Shown piece after piece: positions 1 to 8,150 of a stretch of 64,000 nucleotides of DNA (within the stretch, counting starts at the first letter, position 1; the number at the start of each line of letters is the position of its first letter). The translations under genes were made by a program, and so were the position numbers. The stretch is taken from the NCBI GenBank assembly GCA_012960035.1, contig DUBZ01000086.1, forward strand, positions 1-64,000, in the 5' to 3' direction. The stretch comes from Myxococcales bacterium. GTDB lineage: Bacteria > Myxococcota_A > UBA9160 > UBA4427. The notes under the pieces were generated by a model, which was given only the letters and a program-made list of their open reading frames with translations, was not told the origin of the DNA and did not search any database.

Positions 1-31
1 CTCCGGCGTGGTGACGGAAGTGATTGCTTGA
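1..31 (+). CDS. tuf: Elongation factor Tu, last residues only (partial)
   Basis: The first 31 bases read in one frame as the nine residues SGVVTEVIA followed by a TGA stop at 29-31. EF-Tu proteins typically end in a GSGVVTxI-type tail, and tuf commonly lies directly before rpsJ in bacteria (str to S10 junction). Both the peptide and its position support the call. Only the C-terminal tip is visible, so this rests on nine residues and synteny. Confidence 0.7.
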   Translation, partial: SGVVTEVIA

Positions 32-160
32 TCTTTTTTGGGTCGCTGCATGGCAGCACTCTTGAAGCCGAAGGCGCAGTTCTCGAACGGGGACTAACGC
101 ACCAGAAATAAGAGAGAGAGCCGGTCGAAGTTTCGATCGGAGAAGGTAACGAGGAAGAAC
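32..160 (+). other. tuf-rpsJ intergenic spacer
   Basis: This 129-base spacer has no convincing gene. It ends in a purine-rich stretch with a good Shine-Dalgarno (GAGGAAG at about 151-157) just before the rpsJ ATG. I see no clear hairpin terminator after tuf, so transcription may continue from tuf into the S10 cluster. Confidence 0.5.
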
Positions 161-478
161 ATGGCAGATCGCAGTACTCAGAAAATTCGTATTCGCATGA
201 AGGCCTACGACTATCGCCTGCTAGACCAGAGCGCCGGCGAAATCGTAGACACCGCGATTCGTACCGGTGCAAACGTGGCTGGCCCGATCCCGCTGCCGAC
301 TGACATCAACAAGTACTGTGTCCTTCGCGGGCCACACATCGATAAAAAATCGCGCGAGCAGTTTGAGATTCGCACCCATAAGCGCCTGATAGACATTCTC
401 GATCCCACCCCGCAGACGGTGGATGCGTTGATGAAGCTCGAACTCGCTGCGGGCGTAGACGTGGAGATCAAGCTCTAG
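161..478 (+). CDS. rpsJ: 30S ribosomal protein S10 (uS10)
   Basis: Encodes 105 residues, close to the usual 102-105 of S10, which sits in the 30S head and also acts as NusE in transcription antitermination. The N-terminal [18 protein letters not shown] and the loop segment GPIPLPT are hallmark S10 sequences. ATG 161 follows a strong GAGGAAG ribosome-binding site. It heads the S10 block. The next gene starts two bases after its stop, and that gene is rplD rather than the expected rplC. Confidence 0.98.
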   Translation: MADRSTQKIRIRMKAYDYRLLDQSAGEIVDTAIRTGANVAGPIPLPTDINKYCVLRGPHIDKKSREQFEIRTHKRLIDILDPTPQTVDALMKLELAAGVDVEIKL

Positions 479-480
479 TC

Positions 481-1158
481 ATGGCCTCCCTCGATATCAT
501 TACAACCGACAACAAGAAAGCCGGAGCTGTGGACCTCAGTGCCACGGTGTTCGAGGCCGCGGTCAGACCGCACCTCGTGCAGGCGGAAGTCCGCCGGCAA
601 TTGGCAGCGCGTCGCGCTGGAACCCATTCCACCAAGAACCGCGCGTTAGTTTCGGGTGGTGGCGCCAAGCCGTACAAGCAGAAGGGGACCGGTCGCGCAC
701 GACAGGGTACGACTCGTGCACCGCAGTTCGCTGGCGGTGGCATCGCGTTCGGTCCGGTCCCGCGTAACTACAGCCACAAGCTGAACAAGAAGACGCGCGC
801 CGCAGCATTGCGCAGTGCACTCAGCTGGCAGTTCGAACAGTCCGGCATCGTGGTGCTCGAAAGCCTCGACTCCGACGGTTACAACACCAAGCGTATGGCC
901 GGCATCCTGAAAGACGTCGGCTTGGGCGGCAAAACGGTACTGCTCGTGATCGACGAAGCGAACGCCACGGTAGAAGGATCGGCGCGCAACATCGCCGGTG
1001 TCGACGTGATTCGCGCCGAAGGCCTGAACGTATACGACGTGCTGCGCCACAAGGGCATTGTGTTCACGAAGGCATCGCTTGCGGTAATCGAAGCCCGTCT
1101 AGGTGATCGGGCGAGTGATCAGCCCAGCGACCAGCCCGCCGACGCGAAGGAGGCATAA
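481..1158 (+). CDS. rplD: 50S ribosomal protein L4 (uL4)
   Basis: Encodes 225 residues, slightly longer than E. coli L4 (201) because of an acidic, Ser/Asp/Pro-rich C-terminal tail (about the last 17 residues). The exit-tunnel loop is recognisable in KQKGTGRARQGTTRAPQFAG at residues 65-84. L4 is an early 50S assembly protein lining the peptide tunnel. It follows rpsJ by two bases with its ribosome-binding site inside rpsJ, so the two are likely translationally coupled. The canonical neighbour rplC is absent between them. Confidence 0.97.
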   Translation: MASLDIITTDNKKAGAVDLSATVFEAAVRPHLVQAEVRRQLAARRAGTHSTKNRALVSGGGAKPYKQKGTGRARQGTTRAPQFAGGGIAFGPVPRNYSHKLNKKTRAAALRSALSWQFEQSGIVVLESLDSDGYNTKRMAGILKDVGLGGKTVLLVIDEANATVEGSARNIAGVDVIRAEGLNVYDVLRHKGIVFTKASLAVIEARLGDRASDQPSDQPADAKEA

Positions 1159-1160
1159 GC

Positions 1161-1448
1161 GTGAACGTTCACGACGTTATTCAGCGGCCCTTGGTCACCG
1201 AAAAAAGCACGATTGGTCGCGAAGAGAACAACCTTGCGACTTTCGCGGTGAACCCAGCAGCCAACAAACACGATATTCGCCGCGCCGTCGAAGAACTATT
1301 CGACGTCACTGTGTCTAGCGTGCGAACCATGCAGCAGCCCCGAAAGACCCGTCGAGTGGGTCGTGTGATCGGACGCCGCGCACAGTGGAAGAAGGCCATC
1401 GTGAAACTCGGCGAAGGCCAGAGCATCGAATTCTTCGAGGGAGTGTAG
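1161..1448 (+). CDS. rplW: 50S ribosomal protein L23 (uL23)
   Basis: Encodes 95 residues, the normal size for bacterial L23, which binds 23S rRNA at the tunnel exit and docks trigger factor and SRP. The signature VIQRPLVTEKST lies near the N terminus. The start is GTG 1161, two bases after the rplD stop, with AAGGAGG at about 1147-1153 overlapping the end of rplD. It sits in the conserved rplD-rplW-rplB order. Confidence 0.96.
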   Translation: MNVHDVIQRPLVTEKSTIGREENNLATFAVNPAANKHDIRRAVEELFDVTVSSVRTMQQPRKTRRVGRVIGRRAQWKKAIVKLGEGQSIEFFEGV

Positions 1449-1457
1449 GGACGCGTC

Positions 1458-2288
1458 ATGCCCGTAAAAAAGTACAAGCCAACATCTCCAGGCCGCCGCA
1501 ACATGAGCGTCTCCGACTTTGCGGAGATCACGCGTGGCGCGCCGGAAAAGTCTCAGGTCGGGGGTCGCGTCAAGAAGAGCGGCGGTCGCAACGTGAACGG
1601 GCGAATTACCGCCTGGCATCGTGGTGGTGGTCACAAGCGACGTCATCGAAAGATCGACTTCAAGCGTGACAAAATTGGCGTTCCCGCCAAGGTTGCCTCG
1701 ATTGAATACGATCCCAATCGCAGCGCCAACATCGCCTTGCTCTACTACGCAGACGGTGAGAAGCGCTACATCCTGTGCCCCAACGAGCTCACGGTCGGAT
1801 CTGTGGTTCAGGCAGGTGAAGAAGCCGAGATTAATCCCGGCAACTCACTGCCTCTATCCTTGATCCCACTCGGTACGACTTTGCACGCTATCGAGATGAA
1901 GCCTGGCAAGGGCGCGCAGCTGGTTCGTTCTGCTGGCGCAGGCGCACAGCTCATGGCGCGCGAAGGCGACTATGTAACGCTCCGCCTTCCCAGCCACGAA
2001 ATGCGCATGGTTCACATCAACTGTCGCGCAACGATCGGCCAGGTTGGCAACCTCGAACATGAAAATCAGCGCATCGGCAAAGCGGGCCGCTCGCGTTGGT
2101 TGGGCAAGCGCTCCAACGTTCGTGGTGTTGCGATGAACCCGGTAGACCATCCCATGGGCGGCGGCGAAGGTCGTTCCTCGGGCGGCCGGCATCCTTGTAC
2201 GCCTTGGGGCAAGCCGACCAAGGGCCATAAGACGCGCAAGAACACTCGCTCCGATCAGTACATCGTGAAGCGCAGAGGTAAGAAGTAA
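1458..2288 (+). CDS. rplB: 50S ribosomal protein L2 (uL2)
   Basis: Encodes 276 residues (E. coli 273). L2 contacts the peptidyl-transferase centre and is one of the most conserved ribosomal proteins. Visible hallmarks are [13 protein letters not shown] at the N terminus, [15 protein letters not shown] near residue 48, and the C-terminal [20 protein letters not shown] segment with the conserved functional histidine. It directly abuts rpsS (next base after the stop). Confidence 0.98.
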   Translation: MPVKKYKPTSPGRRNMSVSDFAEITRGAPEKSQVGGRVKKSGGRNVNGRITAWHRGGGHKRRHRKIDFKRDKIGVPAKVASIEYDPNRSANIALLYYADGEKRYILCPNELTVGSVVQAGEEAEINPGNSLPLSLIPLGTTLHAIEMKPGKGAQLVRSAGAGAQLMAREGDYVTLRLPSHEMRMVHINCRATIGQVGNLEHENQRIGKAGRSRWLGKRSNVRGVAMNPVDHPMGGGEGRSSGGRHPCTPWGKPTKGHKTRKNTRSDQYIVKRRGKK

Positions 2289-2564
2289 ATGTCACGTTCC
2301 CTGAAAAAAGGACCGTTCATCGACACCAGCCTTCAAAGGAAGGTAGACAAGTTGCTCCAAGGCGGATCGAAGCAAGTGATCCGCACCTGGTCGCGACGGT
2401 CGATGATTACTCCCGAATTTGTCGGGCTCACCTTCCACGTCCATAACGGCAAGCTGTTCATGCCGGTCTTCGTGACCGAGAACATGGTCGGCCATCGCTT
2501 GGGCGAATTCGCTCCGACGCGGAAGTTTACCGGGCACTCTTCGGACAAGAAGGTGAGGCGCTGA
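2289..2564 (+). CDS. rpsS: 30S ribosomal protein S19 (uS19)
   Basis: Encodes 91 residues, the standard length of S19, which forms a heterodimer with S13 in the 30S head. It begins [12 protein letters not shown] and contains TWSRRSMI and the C-terminal [18 protein letters not shown]-type tail. The ATG immediately follows the rplB stop codon, so coupling is very likely. It is followed by rplV after one base. Confidence 0.98.
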   Translation: MSRSLKKGPFIDTSLQRKVDKLLQGGSKQVIRTWSRRSMITPEFVGLTFHVHNGKLFMPVFVTENMVGHRLGEFAPTRKFTGHSSDKKVRR

Positions 2565-2565
2565 A

Positions 2566-2922
2566 ATGGCTGAGATGGAAGTGAAAGCATCTCTGCGGAA
2601 CTACCGGATCAGTGCGCAGAAGGCACGACTTGTCGCGGACGCTGTTCGCAACAAGGGTGTGGAAGAAGCACTGAACATCTTGGCCGTTTCGACCAAGAAG
2701 TTCGCCGGACCGCTGAGCAAGCTCTTGCAGTCCGCGGTAGCGAACGCAGAAGACAAGAACGATACGCACAATGCAGGATTCGACGTTGATCGTTTGAGGG
2801 TTGCGCAGATCTCAGTCAACGAAGGGTCTTCGATGTGGCGCATTCGGGCTCGAGCGCAGGGGCGTGCGAGCTGGGTTCAGAAGCGAACCAGCCACATCAA
2901 TGTTGTGCTGAACGAAAAGTAA
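2566..2922 (+). CDS. rplV: 50S ribosomal protein L22 (uL22)
   Basis: Encodes 118 residues (E. coli 110). L22 lines the exit tunnel, and its beta-hairpin loop contributes to macrolide sensitivity. The region RISAQKARLVADAVRNK near the N terminus and the C-terminal RARAQGRASWVQKRTSHI hairpin segment are diagnostic. It starts one base after rpsS. It is followed by an unusually long 127-base spacer before rpsC. Confidence 0.97.
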   Translation: MAEMEVKASLRNYRISAQKARLVADAVRNKGVEEALNILAVSTKKFAGPLSKLLQSAVANAEDKNDTHNAGFDVDRLRVAQISVNEGSSMWRIRARAQGRASWVQKRTSHINVVLNEK

Positions 2923-3049
2923 TTGTGATTTAACTCGGGGTCTTCATTTTGATTGGGATTTCCAGGCGGATAACCCATTCGGAGCGAAAACAGCCCCAGG
3001 CTCTCCCGACGAGAGTCGTAAAGATTCGTCGGGAAATTGAGGAGCGGAC
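2923..3049 (+). other. rplV-rpsC spacer
   Basis: A 127-base gap inside an otherwise tightly packed operon. It contains no plausible gene. It ends with GAGGAGCGGAC just before the GTG start of rpsC, which serves as its ribosome-binding site. I see no terminator. Part of the spacer could carry a regulatory RNA structure, but nothing specific was recognised. Confidence 0.4.
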
Positions 3050-3730
3050 GTGGGTCAGAAAGTCCATCCCTATGGATTCCGGTTGGGCACCCTTTATGGG
3101 TGGCAGTCCAATTGGTTTGCCGGAAAACACTACGCCGAGCAGCTTCATGAGGATCTTGCCGTTCGCAAGTTCGTCAAGAAGAAGCTGTTTCACGCGGGTA
3201 TCTCGAAGATTGTTATCGAGCGAACCGGTGAAAAGCTCGTTGTCAACATTCATACCGCGCGTCCGGGTATCCTGATCGGCAAGCGCGGCGCCGAAGTTGA
3301 TGTGCTTCGCGCAGAACTCAAGCAGTTCACCGATCGCGACATCTTCATCAACGTGCGCGAGATCCGGAAGGCCGAGCTTGATGCACAGCTCGTCGCCGAA
3401 GCGATCGCGCTGCAGCTCGAGCGCCGGGTCGCATTCCGACGCGCGATGAAGAAGGCGATGATTTCAACGATGAAGTTCGGTGCCCAGGGCATCCGGATCC
3501 AGAGCTCGGGGCGTCTAGGTGGCGCAGAGATGGGTCGCCGGGAATGGTACCGCGACGGTCGCGTTCCGTTGCACACGCTGCGCGCAGAAATCGAGTACGG
3601 CTTTGCTGAAGCTCGCACCACGTACGGCGTGATCGGCGTGAAGTGCTGGATCTTCAAGAAAGACGTTGGTGACAAAGAACTCAAAAAGGGCCCGCTTTCT
3701 GAACGACATCAGGGCGAGTTGGCGAGGTAG
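3050..3730 (+). CDS. rpsC: 30S ribosomal protein S3 (uS3)
   Basis: Encodes 226 residues (E. coli 233). S3 lies at the mRNA entry channel. It begins [12 protein letters not shown] and carries the KH-domain segment [17 protein letters not shown] around residues 71-87, plus the C-terminal RGR-type region [20 protein letters not shown]. The GTG start at 3050 is preceded by GAGGAGCGGAC. It lies four bases before rplP. Confidence 0.97.
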   Translation: MGQKVHPYGFRLGTLYGWQSNWFAGKHYAEQLHEDLAVRKFVKKKLFHAGISKIVIERTGEKLVVNIHTARPGILIGKRGAEVDVLRAELKQFTDRDIFINVREIRKAELDAQLVAEAIALQLERRVAFRRAMKKAMISTMKFGAQGIRIQSSGRLGGAEMGRREWYRDGRVPLHTLRAEIEYGFAEARTTYGVIGVKCWIFKKDVGDKELKKGPLSERHQGELAR

Positions 3731-3733
3731 ATC

Positions 3734-4150
3734 ATGCTGCAGCCGAAGAAAGTCAAACACAGGAAGGTCTTCAAGGGACGCAATCGCGGTGCGGCGCACC
3801 GCGGCAACAAGCTGTCCTTCGGCGACTTTGGGCTCCAGGCGATGAGTTCGGGCTTCGTTACTGCACGGCAGATCGAAGCGGCTCGTATCGCGATGACCCG
3901 TCACGTAAAGCGCGGTGGCAAGATCTGGATCCGAATCTTTCCTGACAAACCGCGAACATCAAAGCCTGCCGAAACCCGCATGGGTAAAGGCAAGGGGCCG
4001 GTGGACGATTGGGTCGCACCGGTGAAGCGCGGACGCATGCTCTACGAAATGGAGGGCGTGGATCCACAGACCGCCCGGGAGGCCATGCGATTGGCCGCCC
4101 ATAAGTTGAGCGTTCGAACGCAGTTCGTTGAGCGCGAGGAAATTTCATGA
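3734..4150 (+). CDS. rplP: 50S ribosomal protein L16 (uL16)
   Basis: Encodes 138 residues (E. coli 136). L16 sits near the A site and organises the tRNA-binding region. Diagnostic segments are [11 protein letters not shown] at the N terminus, [20 protein letters not shown] around residues 35-54, and [15 protein letters not shown]. The 3' end overlaps the rpmC start by four bases (ATGA), which implies coupled translation. Confidence 0.97.
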   Translation: MLQPKKVKHRKVFKGRNRGAAHRGNKLSFGDFGLQAMSSGFVTARQIEAARIAMTRHVKRGGKIWIRIFPDKPRTSKPAETRMGKGKGPVDDWVAPVKRGRMLYEMEGVDPQTAREAMRLAAHKLSVRTQFVEREEIS

Positions 4151-4344
4151 ACGGCGCTGAACTAAAAGAGCTTGCACTTGAAGAGCTGGAACAGAAGTCG
4201 CGCGAAACGCGAGACGCTCTTTTCAGCGCGAAGGTAAAGCACGCCACGGGACAACTCGAGAACACCGCGATGTTGAAGAATTTACGTCGCAACGTTGCTC
4301 AAATTGAGTCCGTGCTGGGCGAGAAACGCGAGGCAGTGAAGTGA
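4147..4344 (+). CDS. rpmC: 50S ribosomal protein L29 (uL29)
   Basis: Encodes 65 residues, the normal size of L29, a two-helix protein near the tunnel exit. The pattern [15 protein letters not shown] followed by [17 protein letters not shown] is the typical L29 helix pair. It overlaps both neighbours by four bases (rplP upstream, rpsQ downstream), giving a tightly coupled rplP-rpmC-rpsQ run. Confidence 0.95.
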   Translation: MNGAELKELALEELEQKSRETRDALFSAKVKHATGQLENTAMLKNLRRNVAQIESVLGEKREAVK

Positions 4345-4604
4345 ATAAACGAGGCAGCCGACGAACCCTGATCGGGATGGTCGTGAGTAACAAGATGGAT
4401 AAAACCGTCGTCGTACGAGTGGAGCGCTTGGTGAAAGACCAGCGCTACAAGAAGTTCGTGCGCCACTACTCACGTTTTATGTGTCACGATGAATCGAACG
4501 ATTGCTCGGTCGGAGACCGGGTTCAGATCATCGAGCATCGCCCCCTTTCCAAGCGAAAACGCTGGAAGGTGCAGACGACTGTCGCCAAAGCGACAGTGGT
4601 TTAA
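4341..4604 (+). CDS. rpsQ: 30S ribosomal protein S17 (uS17)
   Basis: Encodes 87 residues (E. coli 84). S17 is a primary 16S-binding protein with an OB fold. The segment [20 protein letters not shown] near the N terminus and the later [11 protein letters not shown] are characteristic. The GTG start at 4341 overlaps the rpmC stop. It is followed after 12 bases by rplN. Confidence 0.96.
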   Translation: MNKRGSRRTLIGMVVSNKMDKTVVVRVERLVKDQRYKKFVRHYSRFMCHDESNDCSVGDRVQIIEHRPLSKRKRWKVQTTVAKATVV

Positions 4605-4616
4605 CGGAGCAAGTCG

Positions 4617-4985
4617 ATGATCCAGATGGAATCGAAACTATCAGTGGCCGACAATTCGGGCGCACGCCGGGTGAAATGTATCCGGGTGCTCGGAGGCTCA
4701 CGCCGTCGCTTTGCGTCGGTTGGCGACCTCATTGTGGTCGCAGTGAGTGAGGCCCTGCCCAACGCCCGGGTTAAGAAGGGCGAGGTACGGCGCGCTGTGA
4801 TCGTGCGGACGAAGAAGACGATTGGACGCCCCGACGGGTCGTCGATCACCTTCGACGAAAACGCAGCTGTGCTGGTCGACAATGCAAAAGAGCCGGTGGG
4901 AACTCGTATCTTCGGTCCGGTGGCGCGCGAACTGCGCGGTGCTGGCTTCATGAAGATCATCTCGCTCGCGCCAGAGGTGCTTTGA
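4617..4985 (+). CDS. rplN: 50S ribosomal protein L14 (uL14)
   Basis: Encodes 122 residues, exactly the common length of L14, which forms the B8 intersubunit bridge. It begins [17 protein letters not shown], with the conserved [20 protein letters not shown] region and C-terminal [13 protein letters not shown]. The ATG follows a GGAGCAAG site at about 4605. The next start codon is one base after its stop and belongs to rplE. The usual rplX (L24) is not there. Confidence 0.98.
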   Translation: MIQMESKLSVADNSGARRVKCIRVLGGSRRRFASVGDLIVVAVSEALPNARVKKGEVRRAVIVRTKKTIGRPDGSSITFDENAAVLVDNAKEPVGTRIFGPVARELRGAGFMKIISLAPEVL

Positions 4986-4986
4986 T

Positions 4987-5547
4987 ATGTCAGCCGAAGA
5001 AACGACGAGTCCGCGCCTGCTGACCCGGTACAAGGCTGAGATCATTGATCAGCTGCGAACCGAGTTTAAGTACAAGAGCGTGAGCCAGGTACCTCGTGTC
5101 GAGAAGGTCGTGGTCAACATGGGCCTCGGTGAGGCAGCCGCCAACCCGAAGATTCTTGAGAAGGCCACCGAAGAACTTGGCCTCATCACGGGACAGAAGC
5201 CGTCGATCCGCCGTGCTCGCACGAGCGTGTCGAACTTCAAACTTCGCGAAGGCCAGCCCATTGGCGCGATGGTGACATTACGCGGCAACAGGCTCTGGGA
5301 ATTTCTGGATAACCTGCTTTCGGTGGCGCTACCCCGAGTGCGCGACTTCAAGGGAGTTTCTTCCAAGGCCTTCGACGGCCGGGGCAACTACACCCTCGGT
5401 GTTCGCGAGCAGATTATCTTCCCCGAAGTAAACTACGACTCGGTGGAGCGAGTCACGGGAATGAACATCACCGTGGTGACAACCGCGGGCACGGATGCGG
5501 AAGGCAAGGCATTGCTCACGCATCTGGGGATGCCGTTTACTCAGTAG
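4987..5547 (+). CDS. rplE: 50S ribosomal protein L5 (uL5)
   Basis: Encodes 186 residues (E. coli 179). L5 binds 5S rRNA and contacts P-site tRNA. The patterns [37 protein letters not shown] and [12 protein letters not shown] are diagnostic. It starts with ATG one base after the rplN stop, with an AGAGGT site inside rplN. A 120-base noncoding gap follows in the place where rpsN is normally found. Confidence 0.98.
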   Translation: MSAEETTSPRLLTRYKAEIIDQLRTEFKYKSVSQVPRVEKVVVNMGLGEAAANPKILEKATEELGLITGQKPSIRRARTSVSNFKLREGQPIGAMVTLRGNRLWEFLDNLLSVALPRVRDFKGVSSKAFDGRGNYTLGVREQIIFPEVNYDSVERVTGMNITVVTTAGTDAEGKALLTHLGMPFTQ

Positions 5548-5667
5548 GGCTGGGCAGTAGTCACTGGGTAGAAACGAATCGATCGTAGTAGGTAGATAGA
5601 AGCAAGAATATTCCGGTCGGCGCGAACAAGACTGACCGAAACGAAAGCAACAGAGGGCAATTGAGCC
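5548..5667 (+). other. rplE-rpsH spacer, no rpsN
   Basis: This 120-base gap is too short for even the small zinc-binding S14 (about 61 codons). None of its frames shows the CxxC...CxxC pattern or any S14-like peptide, so it contains neither an intact rpsN nor a recognisable remnant. It ends with AGAGGGCAATTGAGCC before the rpsH ATG. Confidence 0.6.
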
Positions 5668-6063
5668 ATGATGACTGATCCGATCAGCGACATGCTGACC
5701 AGAATTCGAAACGCCGGGCGAGCACGGCACGGACAGACGCGTTGTCCTGCTTCCAAGCTGAGGCAAGCGGTCGCCAACGTGTTGAGCACCGAGGGCTTTA
5801 TCGGTGACGTAAAAGTTGACGGCGAAGGCGTGGACAAAGAACTGGTCTTGAACATCCGATACTCAGACGACGGCCGCGTGATGATCGACGAGATCCATCG
5901 CGTGAGCACACCGGGTCGTCGGGTCTACGTGGGTTCGGGCGACGTTCGTCCCGTTCGCAACGGGCTCGGCATGTCGGTCATCTCCACCTCGAAAGGGGTG
6001 ATGTGTGACCGCGACGCACGGGAAGCCGGCATCGGCGGCGAAGTGCTGTGTGAGGTCTGGTAG
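5668..6063 (+). CDS. rpsH: 30S ribosomal protein S8 (uS8)
   Basis: Encodes 131 residues (E. coli 130). S8 is a primary 16S rRNA-binding protein and, in enterobacteria, the translational repressor of the spc operon. It begins MMTDPISDMLTRIRNA and ends with the typical STSKGVMCDRDAREAGIGGE region, with the conserved aromatic-containing tail EVLCEVW. It lies two bases before rplF. Confidence 0.97.
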   Translation: MMTDPISDMLTRIRNAGRARHGQTRCPASKLRQAVANVLSTEGFIGDVKVDGEGVDKELVLNIRYSDDGRVMIDEIHRVSTPGRRVYVGSGDVRPVRNGLGMSVISTSKGVMCDRDAREAGIGGEVLCEVW

Positions 6064-6065
6064 AG

Positions 6066-6614
6066 ATGTCTCGAATTGGTAAAGCGGCCATTGCGATTCC
6101 GAGCGGCGTTGAGGTCAAGGTCTCAGGCGCGCAGGTATCGGTAAAAGGTGCGAAGGGCCAGCTCGAAGCGTCGTTTCCGCCGCAGATCAAGGCGGTGCTG
6201 AGCGACGGTCAGCTGAAGTTCGAGCGCCCAGACGAAAGCAAAGAAAGTCGTTCCCTTCACGGTATGGTTCGCGCGTTGGCGAACAACATGGTGAAGGGCG
6301 TCACGGAAGGCTTTTCGAAGTCACTTGAAATCCAAGGTGTTGGTTATCGCGCGGACATGAAGGGAAACAAGCTGGCCTTGGCGCTCGGCTTGTCCCATCC
6401 CGTCGAAATCGATGTGCCCAAGGGTCTCAAGGTTTCGGTAGACGGCACGACGAACGTGAAAATCGAAGGGGTCGACAAAGGGTTGGTCGGCCAGTTCGCC
6501 GCCAACATCCGCTCGATCCGACCTCCCGAACCCTATAAGGGCAAGGGAATCCGGTACCTGGGCGAACACGTGAGGCGCAAGGTTGGCAAGGCCGGCGGCA
6601 CAACAGGGGCCTGA
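6066..6614 (+). CDS. rplF: 50S ribosomal protein L6 (uL6)
   Basis: Encodes 182 residues (E. coli 177). L6 is a two-domain protein near the sarcin-ricin loop. [17 protein letters not shown] at the N terminus and the C-terminal [20 protein letters not shown] motif are diagnostic. It follows rpsH by two bases and is followed by rplR after ten bases. Confidence 0.97.
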   Translation: MSRIGKAAIAIPSGVEVKVSGAQVSVKGAKGQLEASFPPQIKAVLSDGQLKFERPDESKESRSLHGMVRALANNMVKGVTEGFSKSLEIQGVGYRADMKGNKLALALGLSHPVEIDVPKGLKVSVDGTTNVKIEGVDKGLVGQFAANIRSIRPPEPYKGKGIRYLGEHVRRKVGKAGGTTGA

Positions 6615-6624
6615 GGAAGAATTT

Positions 6625-7011
6625 ATGAGCAAGAGCGTAAGTACTGGCAAGTCGATCGATTCAAAGAAGCAGCGCTGGTTTTCGCGAAAGCGACGCGTCA
6701 AGAAGCAGATGGAGCGGAACACGCTCACGCGTTTGACGGTGTATCGCACGTCGAAGCACATCACTGCGCAACTCGACGAGGCCGAGTCGGGCAGGACGAT
6801 CGTTTCGATCTCGACCAATTCGAAGAGTGTCATGGGCGACGATACGTCGACCGGAAATATTGCTGCGGCCAAAAAGGTCGGCACGGCGATCGCCGAGGCT
6901 GCGAAGGAAAAGCAGATCTCGGAGGTCGTATTCAATCGAAACGGGTTCCTCTACCACGGGCGCGTAAAAGCCCTGGCCGAGGCAGCGCGCGAAGCGGGGC
7001 TCAAGTTCTAA
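6625..7011 (+). CDS. rplR: 50S ribosomal protein L18 (uL18)
   Basis: Encodes 128 residues. L18 brings 5S rRNA to the 50S subunit. The core pattern [14 protein letters not shown], the [19 protein letters not shown] segment and the C-terminal [24 protein letters not shown] are typical. I chose ATG 6625 because it has GAGGAAG at about 6612-6618 and begins just after the rplF stop. The lysine/arginine-rich N-terminal extension (about 30 residues) is somewhat longer than average. Confidence 0.96.
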   Translation: MSKSVSTGKSIDSKKQRWFSRKRRVKKQMERNTLTRLTVYRTSKHITAQLDEAESGRTIVSISTNSKSVMGDDTSTGNIAAAKKVGTAIAEAAKEKQISEVVFNRNGFLYHGRVKALAEAAREAGLKF

Positions 7012-7012
7012 T

Positions 7013-7519
7013 ATGGCGACCATTGTTCAGTCTTCAAATATCAATCCGAACGACTTCGAACTCAACGACCGGGTGGTTTACATCAACCGAGTTGCAAAGG
7101 TGGTCAAGGGTGGCCGTCGCTTCAGCTTCAGCGCCTTGGTTGTCGTGGGTGACGGGGCGGGTGTCGTCGGTGTCGGTCTCGGCAAGGCGGGTGAAGTTCC
7201 GGAAGCCATCCGCAAAGGCGTGGAAAAGGCGCGACGTTCCTTGGTTCGCATCCCGTTGATCGACGGACGCACGATTCCGCATGAGGTCCTCGGACGCTCA
7301 GGTGCCGGTCGCGTACTGCTCAAGCCCGCTTCCCCGGGTACCGGCGTGATCGCCGGCGGTCCGGTTCGCGCCGTGGTGGAGTCGGCCGGTGTTCATGACA
7401 TCCTGACCAAGACCATTGGCTCGAATACGCCGCGCAACGTGGTCAACGCCGTGATGTCGGGTCTGCTCGAACTGCGCGACCCGGAGGCACGGCTCGCCGA
7501 ACTTGGACGGACATCCTAA
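7013..7519 (+). CDS. rpsE: 30S ribosomal protein S5 (uS5)
   Basis: Encodes 168 residues (E. coli 167). S5 is involved in decoding fidelity and lies at the mRNA entry tunnel. The segments [19 protein letters not shown] and [18 protein letters not shown] are canonical, and so is the C-terminal [14 protein letters not shown]. It starts one base after rplR and ends sharing a base with the rpmD start (TAATG overlap). Confidence 0.98.
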   Translation: MATIVQSSNINPNDFELNDRVVYINRVAKVVKGGRRFSFSALVVVGDGAGVVGVGLGKAGEVPEAIRKGVEKARRSLVRIPLIDGRTIPHEVLGRSGAGRVLLKPASPGTGVIAGGPVRAVVESAGVHDILTKTIGSNTPRNVVNAVMSGLLELRDPEARLAELGRTS

Positions 7520-7704
7520 TGAGCGACAAGAAGATCGTTGTCAAACAAGTGAAGAGCAAGATCGGGTACAACCAGAAGCAGCGTGCCACCCTGCTGGGTC
7601 TTGGGCTGCGACGAATGAATCACAAGGTTGAAGTCGAAGATACGCCGTCGGTCCGTGGGATGATCGACAAAGTGCGGCATCTCGTCGTCGTCGTGGAGGG
7701 ATAA
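7519..7704 (+). CDS. rpmD: 50S ribosomal protein L30 (uL30)
   Basis: Encodes 61 residues, the usual length of bacterial L30. The pattern [25 protein letters not shown], with [17 protein letters not shown] after it, is typical of the family. It overlaps the rpsE stop by one base and lies two bases before rplO, so it is part of the same transcript. Confidence 0.95.
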   Translation: MSDKKIVVKQVKSKIGYNQKQRATLLGLGLRRMNHKVEVEDTPSVRGMIDKVRHLVVVVEG

Positions 7705-7706
7705 AC

Positions 7707-8150
7707 ATGCTGGATCAGCTTGAGACCAAGGACGGTGCCACCCGTGTGCGAAAGCGCGTGGGGCGGGGCAGAGGGTCGGGCCACGGCAAAACGAGTGGTA
7801 CCGGTTTCAAAGGCCAGGGCACCCGGTCGGGCAAAAAGATCAAGGCTTGGTTCGAAGGTGGTCAGATGCCGCTGCAGATTCGTCTGCCGAAGCGCGGCTT
7901 CTTCAATCGGTTTCGCACCAAGGTCGAGGTTGTCAATGTTTCAGACCTCGTCAAGTTGGGTGATGGCGCCACGGTTGATGCCCAGGCGCTCTTTGCAGCG
8001 GGCTTGATCCGCGGCACCCGCGACGCCCTCGTCAAGGTTCTTGGCGACGGTGAAGCACCAAAGAATCTCACCGTGAAGGTGGACAGAATCAGTGCAAGCG
8101 CCAAAGCCAAGATCGAGGCGGCCGGCGGTAGCGTGGAGTTGCTCGCGTGA
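7707..8150 (+). CDS. rplO: 50S ribosomal protein L15 (uL15)
   Basis: Encodes 147 residues (E. coli 144). L15 is a late-assembly 50S protein. The glycine/arginine-rich N terminus RVGRGRGSGHGKTSGTGFKG, followed by FEGGQMPLQIRLPKRGF, is diagnostic. Its stop overlaps the secY start by four bases (GTGA), which is the classical rplO-secY coupling. Confidence 0.97.
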   Translation: MLDQLETKDGATRVRKRVGRGRGSGHGKTSGTGFKGQGTRSGKKIKAWFEGGQMPLQIRLPKRGFFNRFRTKVEVVNVSDLVKLGDGATVDAQALFAAGLIRGTRDALVKVLGDGEAPKNLTVKVDRISASAKAKIEAAGGSVELLA

